Positions 42,080-50,388 of a stretch of 60,488 nucleotides of DNA are shown here, piece after piece. Made by a program: the position numbers and the translations under genes. The notes beneath the pieces were generated by a model that saw only the letters and a list, made by a program, of their open reading frames with translations, was not told where the DNA came from and searched no databases. Position 1 is the stretch's first letter. Every line of letters begins with the position of its first letter. Source of the DNA: DATGLG01 sp035294245 (GTDB lineage Bacteria > Pseudomonadota > Alphaproteobacteria > JACZXZ01); contig DATGLG010000059.1 of assembly GCA_035294245.1 (NCBI GenBank), positions 1-60,488 of the forward strand, in the 5' to 3' direction.

Positions 42080-42898
42080 TCATTGGGCGGGTGGTGTCCC
42101 CGTGACGTAGACCTTGTCGCCCGCGAACTGGGCGCTTGCGGCGGGAACGATGATGAAGCTGCCATGGCCGAAGCTCTGGGTCGCCACGACGACGTAGCGG
42201 ATCTCGTTGGTGCCGGGGGTCACCGCGACGGCATTGACGGTGCCGATGGGGCGGCCGTTCGCATCCACGACGGGATCGCCGACATAGCTGCCGCTGCGGA
42301 TCATCTGCACCGGCTCGGAGGAGGAGCCGGGCGGCGTGGCGGACGAGGCCGGCGGCGCGGCAGTGGAATTCTGCGATGCGCCGCCGGTCGGGGGGAGCGG
42401 CGCCGTCGAGTAGGGCGAGACCGAGGTCGTCGTGACCGCGGGCGCGGCCGAACCGCCGCCGGCCGCGGGCGATGCCGGCACTTGGGTGAGGACCGTGCGC
42501 GGATAGCGGTCCTCGAGCTTGCCGAGTGAATAATGGGGCAGGTCGCCGAGCTCGTCGCTCGTGGCGGTGGTGGAGATGCCGCCCGGCGCGATCTTCAGCG
42601 CCGAGACCGGGATCACGACATAGTTGTCGGGATCCTTGGCGGTGACGACGACGTAGCGGGCGTCGCCCGTCGTCGGATCCACCAGGGTGTATTTGACGGC
42701 GAGGGGGCTCGGTCCATAGGGGTTGGCGATCAGCCGGTTGATCAGATCGCCCTGCTGCGCGGTCAAGAGGCCGGCGGGCGGATTGATCGCCTGCATGCCC
42801 CAGACGCCGCGGTCGAAATTCGGGCCGTTCGGGCTCCTCTGCATGGCGCAGGCCGCCACGACGACCGAGACGGCCCCGAGAAAGGCTAGTCTTTTCAC
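42080..42898 (-). CDS. Exported lipoprotein-like protein with PRC-barrel-like segments
   Basis: About 272 residues from a GTG at 42898 (VKRLAFLGAVSVVVAACAMQ), giving a signal with a lipobox-like VAAC, so likely membrane-anchored. Two segments resemble PRC-barrel strands: ARYVVVTAKDPDNYVVIPVSALKI (about residues 80-103) and the C-terminal PVVDANGRPIGTVNAVAVTPGTNEIRYVVVATQSFG, ending FIIVPAASAQFAGDKVYVTG. A Pro/Ser/Ala-rich linker joins them. Function unknown. The frame extends upstream to 42955 without signal-like sequence, which favours the GTG. Confidence 0.68.
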   Translation of the reverse strand: MKRLAFLGAVSVVVAACAMQRSPNGPNFDRGVWGMQAINPPAGLLTAQQGDLINRLIANPYGPSPLAVKYTLVDPTTGDARYVVVTAKDPDNYVVIPVSALKIAPGGISTTATSDELGDLPHYSLGKLEDRYPRTVLTQVPASPAAGGGSAAPAVTTTSVSPYSTAPLPPTGGASQNSTAAPPASSATPPGSSSEPVQMIRSGSYVGDPVVDANGRPIGTVNAVAVTPGTNEIRYVVVATQSFGHGSFIIVPAASAQFAGDKVYVTGTPPAQ

Positions 42899-43381
42899 GA
42901 TCGTGTTCCCGTATTGACCTTGCCGCCCGCGAAGGGGGCCCGCCCTCACCGGCATAGACGGCGTGCCCGCCGCGATTATTCCGGTTTCGGCAGGGAGCGG
43001 GATCTCGCGCGCTCGCGCGCATCGTCCAACGTCAGCGACGGGAGCGCGATGAATTGATCTCGCTTGTTACAACGCGGGAATACCGCTGTCTGGTTACTGG
43101 AATTCGGTGGCAAGAGCACAGGCATTTGACCCGTCTCGGCCTCATGCCTGCGCCCGTCGCGAGCATCCACGACTTGAACCTCAGCAAAAGCCGTGGATGG
43201 CCGGGACGTGAAGCTTGTCCTCGGGCCGGCCTTTGGCCGGACCCGGGGGTCCGGCCACGACGGTTTGGTAGGGCAGCCGCGAATCTGAAACGACGATGTG
43301 GATTGCGGGATGTCACCTTGCTCTCGGACCTGGCAACGCTAAAGTTCTTGCTTAACTGTCCACCCCGTGATACTTAGGCAT
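42899..43381. other. Intergenic region with a partial dispersed repeat
   Basis: No convincing gene is seen. A degenerate copy (C) of the dispersed repeat occupies about 43205-43262, with the hairpin GGCCGGCCTTTGGCCGG and the phrase GACCCGGGGGTCCGGCCACGA. Short frames in 42976-43200 lack RBS and homology. The right end carries the ArsR operator palindrome. Confidence 0.55.
43205..43262. repeat. Dispersed repeat element, partial copy C
   Basis: It shares GTCCTCGGGCC, a CCGGCCTTTGGCCGG hairpin and GGACCCGGGGG with the internal part of copy A (20567-20613), but lacks the CGTCATTCC ends, so it is a fragment. Confidence 0.6.
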
Positions 43382-43389
43382 ATGCTTAA
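43374..43389. promoter_or_regulatory. Palindromic operator over the arsR-like start codon
   Basis: TTAGGCATATGCTTAA pairs with itself at 14 of 16 positions and contains the ATG of the ArsR-family gene at its centre (43382-43384). A half-site CTTAAC occurs 36 bp upstream. ArsR repressors bind 12-16 bp AT-rich palindromes of this kind, so autorepression is likely. The palindrome is seen; the binding is inferred. Confidence 0.55.
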
Positions 43390-43738
43390 CCAATCGGGCG
43401 CTCTGAGCCAGCTCTTCCACGCCCTCGCCGACCCGGCGCGCCGCGCGATCCTGGAGCGGCTGAGCCGCGGGCCGGCGCCGGTGAGCGAGCTGGCGCGGCC
43501 GCTGCCCATGTCGCTGCCCGCGACCATGCAGCATCTCGGGGTGCTGGAGGCGGCCGGCCTGGTGCGCTCGGAGAAGGTGGGCCGGGTGCGCATCTGCGCC
43601 ATCGAGCCTCAGGCCCTCAGCCAGGCCGAGCAATGGATCAACGCCCGGCGGCGCGAGTGGGAGCACCGCCTCGATCGCCTGGGCGCGTATCTGGCAACCT
43701 TGGAGAAGGAAGGAGATCGTGATGGCTCGGATGGATGA
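43382..43738 (+). CDS. ArsR-family transcriptional regulator
   Basis: A 118-residue winged-helix repressor: LSQLFHALADPARRAILERLSRGPAPVSELARPLPMSLPATMQHLGVLEAAGLVRSEKVGRVRICAIEP is the complete HTH_20-type fold, with recognition helix SLPATMQHLGVLE. No metal-binding CxC motif is present, as in the SRPBCC-associated subgroup. The start at 43382 lies inside a palindrome. Its end overlaps the next gene by 17 bp, so the pair is translationally coupled, a frequent ArsR-AHSA1 arrangement. Confidence 0.93.
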   Translation: MLNQSGALSQLFHALADPARRAILERLSRGPAPVSELARPLPMSLPATMQHLGVLEAAGLVRSEKVGRVRICAIEPQALSQAEQWINARRREWEHRLDRLGAYLATLEKEGDRDGSDG

Positions 43739-44687
43739 GGCAAAGGCGGGTGCGGCCCCACAGCAACCGGCACCGCTCAAGCTGTCGCGCGTCCTCCACG
43801 CGCGGCGCGAGACGGTGTTCAAGGCCTGGAGCTCCGCCGAGCATGTGAGGCGCTGGTTCTGCCCGGAGACCTTCACCATTCCCGACGCCAAGGTCGAGTT
43901 GCGCGTCGGCGGCCCCTTCGATGTCTGCATGCGCTCGCCCGCCGGCGAGGCGCATTGGATTCGCGGCACCTTCGTCGAGATCGCCCCGCACACGCGCCTC
44001 GTCATCGACATGGAGGTGAGCGACGGGACCGGGAAAAAGCTGTTCCGCGCCTATACCGAGGTCGACTTCGCCGATGTGCTCGGCGGGACGCGAATGGACG
44101 TGACCCAGACCTATACGCTCATCGACCCGTCGGCGGCGTGGATGGCGGCGGGCGCGCCGGAGGGGTGGCGCACCACCCTCGACAAGCTGGAGAAGGAGGT
44201 TGTGCGCATGCAGGGCGGGGCCGAGACCGGCACGCGCTCGGTGGCGCACGCCACCTTCCATCTCGAGCGCAGCTACGATGCGCCCGTCGCGCGCGTGTGG
44301 AGGGCGCTGACGGACGAGGCGGCCAAGCAGAAATGGTTCGGCGGCACGCCCGGGAGCTGGGAATTGCTCGAGCAGCGCATGGATGTGCGCCCCGGTGGCC
44401 GGGAGCGGCTCAAGGGCCGTTGGCAAGGCGGCGTCGTCTCCACCTTCGACGCCGTCTATCATGACGTGATCCCGAACGAGCGGCTGGTCTACAGCTACGA
44501 GATGCATCTCGATGACAAGAAGATCTCGGTGTCTTTGGCGACCATCCAATTGAAGGCCGGCAACGGGAAGACGACGCTCATGGTCACCGAGCAGGGCGCC
44601 TTCCTCGACGGCTATGACGACGCCGGCTCGCGCGAGCACGGCACCGGTCTTCTCCTCGACGCCCTCGGGGCGTCGCTCCAGGACTGA
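43722..44687 (+). CDS. Tandem SRPBCC (AHSA1-like) domain protein
   Basis: About 321 residues comprising two full SRPBCC/AHSA1 domains. Domain 1, residues about 18-158, has VLHARRETVFKAWSSAEHVRRWFCPETFTIPDAKVELRVGGPF and EGWRTTLDKLEKEV. Domain 2, residues about 175-320, has LERSYDAPVARVWRALTDEAAKQKWFGGTPGSWELLEQRMDVRPGGRERLKG. Single-domain versions of about 150 residues are usual, and ArsR loci often carry two as separate genes; here they are fused. SRPBCC pockets bind hydrophobic ligands. ATG 43722 follows GGAG by 6 bases. Confidence 0.88.
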   Translation: MARMDEAKAGAAPQQPAPLKLSRVLHARRETVFKAWSSAEHVRRWFCPETFTIPDAKVELRVGGPFDVCMRSPAGEAHWIRGTFVEIAPHTRLVIDMEVSDGTGKKLFRAYTEVDFADVLGGTRMDVTQTYTLIDPSAAWMAAGAPEGWRTTLDKLEKEVVRMQGGAETGTRSVAHATFHLERSYDAPVARVWRALTDEAAKQKWFGGTPGSWELLEQRMDVRPGGRERLKGRWQGGVVSTFDAVYHDVIPNERLVYSYEMHLDDKKISVSLATIQLKAGNGKTTLMVTEQGAFLDGYDDAGSREHGTGLLLDALGASLQD

Positions 44688-44761
44688 GTGCGCGGGGGTT
44701 CGGCGACGCCTCTACTCTTGCAATCGAATCTTTCAATCGAACCAGGAGTGATCTTGTTCCG

Positions 44762-45349
44762 ATGAGGTTGACGCAAAGCCTCTTGCTCCGCATGTTCGGC
44801 CGCCCCCGGGGCCTGCTGGGCAGGCTCGGGGGCGTCGTCATGGCGCGGATGAATGCGGCGTGCGGCGCCTGGGTGACCGATCTGCTGGAGGTGCAGTCGG
44901 GCGATACGGTGCTCGAGGTGGGCTTCGGCCCGGGCGTGGTCATCGAGCGGCTGGCGCGGCTCGCCCCGGCGGGGCATATCGCGGGCATCGACCCATCGCG
45001 GGAGATGCTCGGGCAGGCCCGCGCCCGCAACGAGGCGGCCATCGCGCGCGGCCGCATCGATCTGCGGCACGGATCGGTGGAGCGGCTGCCGTTCGAGGAC
45101 GAGAGCTTCGACAAGGCGCTGGCGATCAACTCCATGCAACTCTGGCCGGGCGCCGTCGCCGGCTTGCGGGAAATCCGGCGCGTCCTGAGAGCCGGCGGCA
45201 GGGTGGCCCTCGGCTTCACGCCCTATTCGGGCCGGTCGAAGGAGGGGTTGACGGAAATTCTCACTGGGGCCGGCCTCGCCGAGGCGCGCCTGATAGAAGG
45301 AGATGAAGGATTCTGTGCGCTCGCGACGAAGCCATCGCGCCCGGGTTGA
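44762..45349 (+). CDS. Class I SAM-dependent methyltransferase
   Basis: A 195-residue methyltransferase with motif I VLEVGFGPGVVIERLARLAP (residues about 50-69), motif II GIDPSREMLGQARARN and a methyltransferase-11-type DLRHGSVERLPFEDESFDKALAINSMQLW. The N-terminal MARMNAACGAW segment and the short length match the small UbiE/phospholipid-like group, but the substrate is unknown. It follows the SRPBCC gene in the same direction by 74 bp, so it may share its transcript. Confidence 0.88.
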   Translation: MRLTQSLLLRMFGRPRGLLGRLGGVVMARMNAACGAWVTDLLEVQSGDTVLEVGFGPGVVIERLARLAPAGHIAGIDPSREMLGQARARNEAAIARGRIDLRHGSVERLPFEDESFDKALAINSMQLWPGAVAGLREIRRVLRAGGRVALGFTPYSGRSKEGLTEILTGAGLAEARLIEGDEGFCALATKPSRPG

Positions 45350-45384
45350 TCCGTATGGATTGGCGCAGAATCATTGGCGCAGAA

Positions 45385-45783
45385 TCATAGAGTATCGGCT
45401 CGCCGGCGCCTGGCCGTCACCTCGATCTCGATCTTCATCCGCGCATCGCTCAATCCGGCCTGGATCATCGTGGCGGCGGGCCGCACCTCGCCGAAATATC
45501 GCCTGAGGATCGGCCAGCACGGCTCGAAATCGCGGCGGTCCGGCAAGATGTAGCGCACGCGAACGACATCGGCGAAGGTGGCGTCCGCCTGCTTCAGCGC
45601 CTCGTCGATGTTGCGCAGGCATTGCTCCGCCTGCGCGACGACGCTCTCGGCAATCGTGCCGGCGCGGTAATCGAAGCCGGTGGTGCCGGCGACGAAAATC
45701 CAGTCGTCATCCACGACGGCGCGCGAATAGCCGATATTCGCCTCGAATGTGGAGCCGGACGAGATATGCCGCCGCTTTGCCAT
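45385..45783 (-). CDS. RidA/YjgF family protein lacking the catalytic arginine
   Basis: A 132-residue Rid protein: ISSGSTFEANIGYSRAVVDDDWIFVAGTTGFDY, then VVAQAEQCLRNIDEALKQADATFADVVRVRYILPD, and PAATMIQAGLSDARMKIEIEVTA. The usual PAR[ST] triad that provides the enamine/imine deaminase arginine (Arg105 in E. coli RidA) reads PAAT here, so this is a Rid subgroup that probably lacks that activity. It could instead bind a small metabolite. Divergent from the LysR gene; it might be that regulator's target. Confidence 0.88.
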   Translation of the reverse strand: MAKRRHISSGSTFEANIGYSRAVVDDDWIFVAGTTGFDYRAGTIAESVVAQAEQCLRNIDEALKQADATFADVVRVRYILPDRRDFEPCWPILRRYFGEVRPAATMIQAGLSDARMKIEIEVTARRRRADTL

Positions 45784-45842
45784 GCTGCACCCTCCTGTTG
45801 GCCGAGGAGCGGCGAGGCTAGCCGGGTCGTCGCATCCCGTCT

Positions 45843-45864
45843 AATATAATTAATCGAGCATATT
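45843..45864. promoter_or_regulatory. Possible LysR-type operator between ridA-like and lysR genes
   Basis: In the AT-rich 96-bp divergent intergenic region, AATAT and ATATT form an interrupted inverted repeat with a 12-bp spacer. LysR regulators bind T-N11-A-type dyads in such positions. Support is limited to the dyad and the gene arrangement. Confidence 0.3.
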
Positions 45865-45879
45865 GATATTTTGGAAGGT

Positions 45880-46788
45880 ATGGATATCCCGCTTCCGGAG
45901 ATCGATCTCCGTCAGCTCCGCGCCTTCGTCGCGGTGGCCGAGGAGCTGCATTTCGGACGGGCCGCGGCGCGGCTCGGCATCGCCCAGCCGCCGCTCAGCC
46001 AGCAGATACGCCGGCTCGAGGCGAAGCTCGGCCATCCCCTCTTCGTGCGCGGCACGCGGCGCGTCGCCTTGACCGCCGCCGGCAGCGCCTTGTTGAGCGT
46101 CGCGCGCGGCATCTTTGCGCAGCTCGGCGACGGCCTCGAGGCGGCGCGGCGCGCCGGGCGCGGCGAGTCCGGCCGCCTGCGCGTCGGGTTTCCCGCCTCG
46201 ATGGCGCTGACCATCATGCCCGCCGTCATTCGCCGTTATCGGGATCGCCATCCCGGCGTCGAGCTCGTGCTCCGGGAGCTCACGACGGCGCCGCAGCTCG
46301 ACGCTCTGCGGGCGGGCCTGCTCGATGTCGGCTTTTTGCGCGAGCCGCCCGAGGAGGCGATGCTCGACCATGCGCCGGTGTTGCGCGAGGGTTTCGTCGC
46401 CGTGCTCCCCGCCGACCATCCGCTCGCCAGGCGGCGCAGCGTGCCGGTGGGCAGGCTGGCGGGAGAGCCGTTCATCCTCTTCCCGCGCGCGCTCGGCCCC
46501 GCTTTCCACGATCGCATCACCGGGCTCTGCCGGGCGGCCGGCTTCGCGCCGCGCATTGCTCAGGAGGCGGCCGAATGGCAGACGGTCGCAGGCCTGGTCG
46601 AGGCGGGCTTCGGCGTCTCGATCGCGCCGGCCTGCATCGCGCGAATAAGGCTCGATGGCGTCGCCTACCGCCCGCTGTCACCGGCCGCCGCGCATACCAT
46701 CGTCGCGCTCGCTTGGCGCCGGGGCGAGCGCGACCCGGTGACCGCCCGCTTTGTCGAGGCGGCGCTTGCCGCCCGCGACTACCGGTAA
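45880..46788 (+). CDS. LysR-family transcriptional regulator
   Basis: A 302-residue LTTR. The N-terminal HTH is textbook: LRQLRAFVAVAEELHFGRAAARLGIAQPPLSQQIRRLEAKLGHPLFVR, and the co-inducer domain has LRVGFPASMALTIMPAVIRRYRDRHPGVELVLRELTT. The VAVAEELHFGRAAARLGIAQPPLSQQIRRLE helix resembles BenM/CatM-type regulators of aromatic catabolism, but the inducer cannot be told. The ATG at 45880 is used; a TTG nine bases earlier is the only upstream alternative in this frame. It converges on the symporter with a 10-bp overlap. Confidence 0.92.
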   Translation: MDIPLPEIDLRQLRAFVAVAEELHFGRAAARLGIAQPPLSQQIRRLEAKLGHPLFVRGTRRVALTAAGSALLSVARGIFAQLGDGLEAARRAGRGESGRLRVGFPASMALTIMPAVIRRYRDRHPGVELVLRELTTAPQLDALRAGLLDVGFLREPPEEAMLDHAPVLREGFVAVLPADHPLARRRSVPVGRLAGEPFILFPRALGPAFHDRITGLCRAAGFAPRIAQEAAEWQTVAGLVEAGFGVSIAPACIARIRLDGVAYRPLSPAAAHTIVALAWRRGERDPVTARFVEAALAARDYR

Positions 46789-48311
46789 TCGGCGGCCACG
46801 GTCTGGTCGCTGCCGCGCGAGGCGGCGATCGCGTTGCAGACCGGGGTCAGCACGATGCTCACTGCGAAATTGGCGATGAGCGCGTAGAGCGCCGTGTAGC
46901 CGGGCACGGCGAGGCCGCCGATCGTGAGCGGGAACACGGCGGCGAAATTGAGCGAGATCGACATCCAGCTTCCGACCACCATGCCGGCGAGCCAGCCGAG
47001 GAACAGCGCCCAGGGATTGAACCACCGCGTGTAGAGCCCGATGATCACCGAGGGGATCGTCTGGCTGATCCAGACGCCGCCGAGGAGCTGGAGATAGATC
47101 GCGTATTGCGTCGGCACGAAGAGGATGAAGATGAGGGCGCCCGCCTTGACGATGAGGGAGACGAGCTTCGCGTTCCTCGACTCCTCCCGGTCCGTCGCAT
47201 TGGGCCGGAAGAACTCGCGATAGATGTTGCGCGTGAAGAGATTGGCCGAGGCGATCGACATGATCGCGGCGGGCACGAGCGCGCCGATGCCGATGGCGGC
47301 GAAGGCGATGCCGGCGAACCAGGACGGGAAGGCGTGGAGGATGAGCGCTGGGACCGTGAAGGTCGCCTTGTAGTGGGCGAACTGCGCGGCGAACTCGGGG
47401 AGCTTGTCGACCCCGAGGGCGAGCGCCATGAAGCCGGTCAAGGCGAGGAGGCCCAGCATCACCGAATAGGCCGGGAGATAGACGGCGTTGCGCCGGATCA
47501 CCTCGGGGCCGCTCGAGCTCAGCACGCCGGTCACCGAATGGGGATAGAGGAAGAGGGCGAAGGCCGAGCCGAGGGCGAGGGTGGCGTAGGCGGAGTAGAG
47601 GCCGAGCGTGCCGGCCTTGGGCGCCGCGAGGATCACCTTCGCGGCGGGGACGAGGGAGAACATCTTGCCATAGCCGCCGATCTCGATGGGGATCACGATG
47701 ATCATGGCGAGCACGGTCAGGTAGATGAGCAGGTCCTTGACGATCGCGATCATGGCCGGCGCGCGCAGCCCGCTCGTATAGGTGAAGGCGGCGAGGATGA
47801 CGAAGGCGATGATGAGGGGAAGGTCGCCGAGAAAGCCGCCGCCCTCGACGCCCATGCCGGCGATCACGACCTGGAGCCCGACGAGCTGGAGCGCGATATA
47901 GGGCATCGTCGCGATGATGCCGGTGACCGCGATGGCAAGCGCGAGCCAGCGGTTGCCATAGCGGCCGCGCACGAAATCGGCGGCGGTGATGTAGTTGTGC
48001 TTATGCGCCACGAGCCAGAAGCGCGGCAGGATCAGGAAGACGAGGGGATAGATGAGGATCGTGTAGGGGACGGCGAAGAAGCCGATGGCGCCGGCGCCGA
48101 AGACGAGGGCGGGGACGGCGACGAAGGTATAGGCGGTATAGAGATCGCCGCCCAGGAGGAACCAGACGACGACGCTGCCGAAGCGGCGGCCGCCCAGGCC
48201 CCATTCGTGGAGCAGATCGAGGTCGCCGCGGCGCCACCGCCCGGCGATGAAGCCGAGGATGGTGATGAAGCCGAAGAGCAGGACGAAGACGACGATCGCG
48301 GTCCAATTCAT
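46779..48311 (-). CDS. Sodium:solute symporter, MctP-like
   Basis: A 510-residue SSS-family permease with about 13 helices. RFGSVVVWFLLGGDLYTAYTFVAVPALVFGAGAIGFFAVPYT, HNYITAADFVRGRYGNRWLA, and the conserved FAAIGIGALVPAAIMSIASANLFTRNIYREFFRPNA correspond to family helices 1-3, 4 and 8. The pattern and the DUF3311 partner resemble MctP, the rhizobial monocarboxylate (lactate, pyruvate, alanine) uptake permease. The specific substrate is inferred. It follows the DUF3311 gene by 42 bp on the same strand. Confidence 0.9.
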   Translation of the reverse strand: MNWTAIVVFVLLFGFITILGFIAGRWRRGDLDLLHEWGLGGRRFGSVVVWFLLGGDLYTAYTFVAVPALVFGAGAIGFFAVPYTILIYPLVFLILPRFWLVAHKHNYITAADFVRGRYGNRWLALAIAVTGIIATMPYIALQLVGLQVVIAGMGVEGGGFLGDLPLIIAFVILAAFTYTSGLRAPAMIAIVKDLLIYLTVLAMIIVIPIEIGGYGKMFSLVPAAKVILAAPKAGTLGLYSAYATLALGSAFALFLYPHSVTGVLSSSGPEVIRRNAVYLPAYSVMLGLLALTGFMALALGVDKLPEFAAQFAHYKATFTVPALILHAFPSWFAGIAFAAIGIGALVPAAIMSIASANLFTRNIYREFFRPNATDREESRNAKLVSLIVKAGALIFILFVPTQYAIYLQLLGGVWISQTIPSVIIGLYTRWFNPWALFLGWLAGMVVGSWMSISLNFAAVFPLTIGGLAVPGYTALYALIANFAVSIVLTPVCNAIAASRGSDQTVAADYR

Positions 48312-48353
48312 CTCGGTTCCCCCCTTATGCGTCTCACGGCTTGATGCCGCGAC

Positions 48354-48560
48354 TTAGTCGACCAAGCGGTGCACGATCCAGGTCAGCACCGCCGAGATGA
48401 TCAGCCACAGGAACTGATACCAGTAGAAGAAGGGAAAGCCCCACAGCGTGGGCTCGACCTTGTTGTAGGACGAGACCCAGAGCATGGCGACGAACGGCGC
48501 CGCCAGCAGCACATACCACCACCGCGATCCTCGGCGCGGCTCCACCTGGCCTTGGGCCAT
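48354..48560 (-). CDS. DUF3311 small membrane protein
   Basis: A 68-residue protein with two hydrophobic segments: RWWYVLLAAPFVAMLWVSSYNKVEPTLWGFPFFYWYQFLWLIISAVLTWIVHRLVD. The VEPTLxGxPFFYWYQFLW phrase is diagnostic of DUF3311, nearly always encoded just upstream of an SSS transporter. GGAGG lies 5 bases before the ATG at 48560. It likely forms an accessory subunit of the symporter, comparable to YhdT with PanF. Confidence 0.9.
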   Translation of the reverse strand: MAQGQVEPRRGSRWWYVLLAAPFVAMLWVSSYNKVEPTLWGFPFFYWYQFLWLIISAVLTWIVHRLVD

Positions 48561-48816
48561 GACAACCTCCCTCGCTTCGCGCCTTCGGCGCCGCCGGTTC
48601 CGGCTGTCACCGCGGGCGCGTTTCCCCGGATTGCCCATCGCCTGATCACGAATCGGCGAGCAGGAATCTTACGCGTACATAACGCCGCGCTTTGGCTTCC
48701 GTCAATCGGGATGGTGGGCGGCGGTGCCGCTCGTCGCCCCCGCGCCGCGCCGCGCCGCGTTCTCCGCGCTCACTCGACATCGCGATCATCGGTCGTTGCC
48801 GTGGTGAGAAGCCGCC

Positions 48817-49989
48817 TCATCCCGAACGCCCGAGCGGCAGCCGCATCTCGGCCGGTTCGATCGTCCGCACCAGCTCCGGCGCTGCGGGGGAGCGGCCGGC
48901 CTCGATGCGGAACTGGTAGAGCGGCTGCAAGGCCTGGTGGTCCTGCGGGCGGATGACGAGCTGGCCCTTGGGGCCGCGGAACCGCAGGCCTTCCAGGGCC
49001 GCGACGAGGGCATCGGACTCGGCCGAGGGGGCGCGCGCCAGCGCCGCCACCGCGGCGATCGCCGCGGTCATGGCCTCGGCGGCGATCCCGTCGGGCCGCG
49101 TGTGGAAGCGCTCGGCCCAGCGCGCCACCAGCCAGGCATTCACCGGGTTGGACGGCAGCGAATAGAAATACGAGGTGACGCCGTCGAGCTCCGTCGGCGG
49201 CGGCGCCTGAGGGTCGAGCGCGCCGCAGAGGGCGAGGCGGATGCCGAAGCGGCCGGGATCGGTGGCGGCGATCGCGGCGATGGGCGGAGCGGAGCCCGGC
49301 CAGATCGCGAGCAGGGTCTTGGCGCCGTGGAGATCGTGAAGGGCCTCGAATTGCGCGGCGACCCGCCGGCCGATCTCCGCGCGGTCGAGCGGCAGGAAAT
49401 AGGCGGCGATGAAGAAGGCGCCCTGCGCCCGTCGCCTCAGCGCCGCCTTCAGCGCCTCAACCGCGCCATGGCCGTCGCCCGTATCCGGGGCGAGGACGGC
49501 GAGGTTGAGCTCCGGGCGGGCGAGCGCCAGCGCTGCGGCGATCGCCATTTGGCTCGCATCGGCGGCGGTGCGGAAGACGTAGCGGTTGCCGGCGCTGCCG
49601 GTGATGGCGTCGGCCTCGGCATGGGCGACGAGGAGGACCCGCCGCAGCCGCGCCGCCACCGGGAGCATGGCGAGGGTGGCGGCGGAGCCGCCGGCGCCGA
49701 CGGCGAGCGCGACACTGCGGTCGCGATAGGCCTCGGCAAGGAGCCGCGCCGAGGCTGCTGGGTCGCCGCGATCGTCGAGGATGCGCAGCGCGAGGGCGCG
49801 ACCATGGACGCGGCGCGTTCCCCGCGTCGCGTAGTCGAGGCCCAGGCGGAAGCCGTCCTCGCTGCGCCGCGCCGCCTCGGCATGGGCGGGGCTGCGGTCC
49901 TCGATGAGGGCGATGCGGAGCGTGTCCGCACGCGCCGAGTTGCTCGCCGCCGCTATCGCGAGCGCCAGCCCGATCACCGCACGCCTCAT
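48817..49989 (-). CDS. Periplasmic leucine/amide-type binding protein
   Basis: A 390-residue exported protein. Signal MRRAVIGLALAIAAASNSARA, then LRIALIEDRSPAHAEAARRSEDGFRLGLDYATRGTRRVHGRALALRILDDRGDPAASARLLAEAYRDRSVALAVGAGGSAATLA is the Peripla_BP_6 fold that binds branched-chain amino acids, amides or urea. AVLAPDTGDGHGAVEALKAAL begins the second lobe. The ATG at 49989 has GGAG 8 bases upstream. No permease or ATPase is adjacent, so it is an orphan binding protein or a sensor partner. Confidence 0.86.
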   Translation of the reverse strand: MRRAVIGLALAIAAASNSARADTLRIALIEDRSPAHAEAARRSEDGFRLGLDYATRGTRRVHGRALALRILDDRGDPAASARLLAEAYRDRSVALAVGAGGSAATLAMLPVAARLRRVLLVAHAEADAITGSAGNRYVFRTAADASQMAIAAALALARPELNLAVLAPDTGDGHGAVEALKAALRRRAQGAFFIAAYFLPLDRAEIGRRVAAQFEALHDLHGAKTLLAIWPGSAPPIAAIAATDPGRFGIRLALCGALDPQAPPPTELDGVTSYFYSLPSNPVNAWLVARWAERFHTRPDGIAAEAMTAAIAAVAALARAPSAESDALVAALEGLRFRGPKGQLVIRPQDHQALQPLYQFRIEAGRSPAAPELVRTIEPAEMRLPLGRSG

Positions 49990-50077
49990 TCGCCCATCTC
50001 CGGACGGGAAACGGAATGCGTCGGTTATAACCGATATTTTGACGAACGGAGGTGTTAATTTGGCGCCAGCGCCGCCG

Positions 50078-50374
50078 CGCGGCGGCTTCCTCCTGCAAGG
50101 ATTCCTCGTCTCCGTGAGCAATCCGAAGACGCTCCTCTTCTTCGGCGCCTTCATTCCCCAGTTCATCAATCCCCGTGCCGACGACCTGCCCCAGCTCGCG
50201 CTCCTGGGGATCACCGCCATGGCCATCGCCGCAGTCTCGGACAGCATCTACGCGATCCTCTGCGGGCGGGCGGGAAGCCTGGTCTCGCGCCGGCGCGTGC
50301 GTCTTCTCTCGCGGGCGAGCGGCGTCTGCCTCATCGGCGGTGGGCTGTGGCTCGCCTTCTCGCGCAGCCGCTGA
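50078..50374 (+). pseudogene. LysE/RhtB-type exporter, C-terminal half only
   Basis: RGGFLLQGFLVSVSNPKTLLFFGAFIPQFINPRADD, then LGITAMAIAAVSDSIYAILCGRAG and ASGVCLIGGGLWLAFSRSR, are the last four helices of a LysE-family translocator, including the NPK motif. The first helices and the start are missing: upstream is the divergent binding-protein gene (start at 49989) and no signal for translation. A 5' deletion has probably removed the gene's beginning. Confidence 0.72.
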
Positions 50375-50388
50375 CGGCGCGCACGGCG

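Noticed and set aside
42976..43170. A short minus-strand frame with a LTLDDARERAR phrase reminiscent of integrase N-termini
   Set aside because: Too short, no RBS, and the rest of an integrase is absent; the resemblance may be chance.
46575..48344. A 589-residue plus-strand frame opposite the symporter
   Set aside because: It is rich in Asp/Glu/Arg/Gly as expected for the reverse of a hydrophobic membrane gene. No motif.
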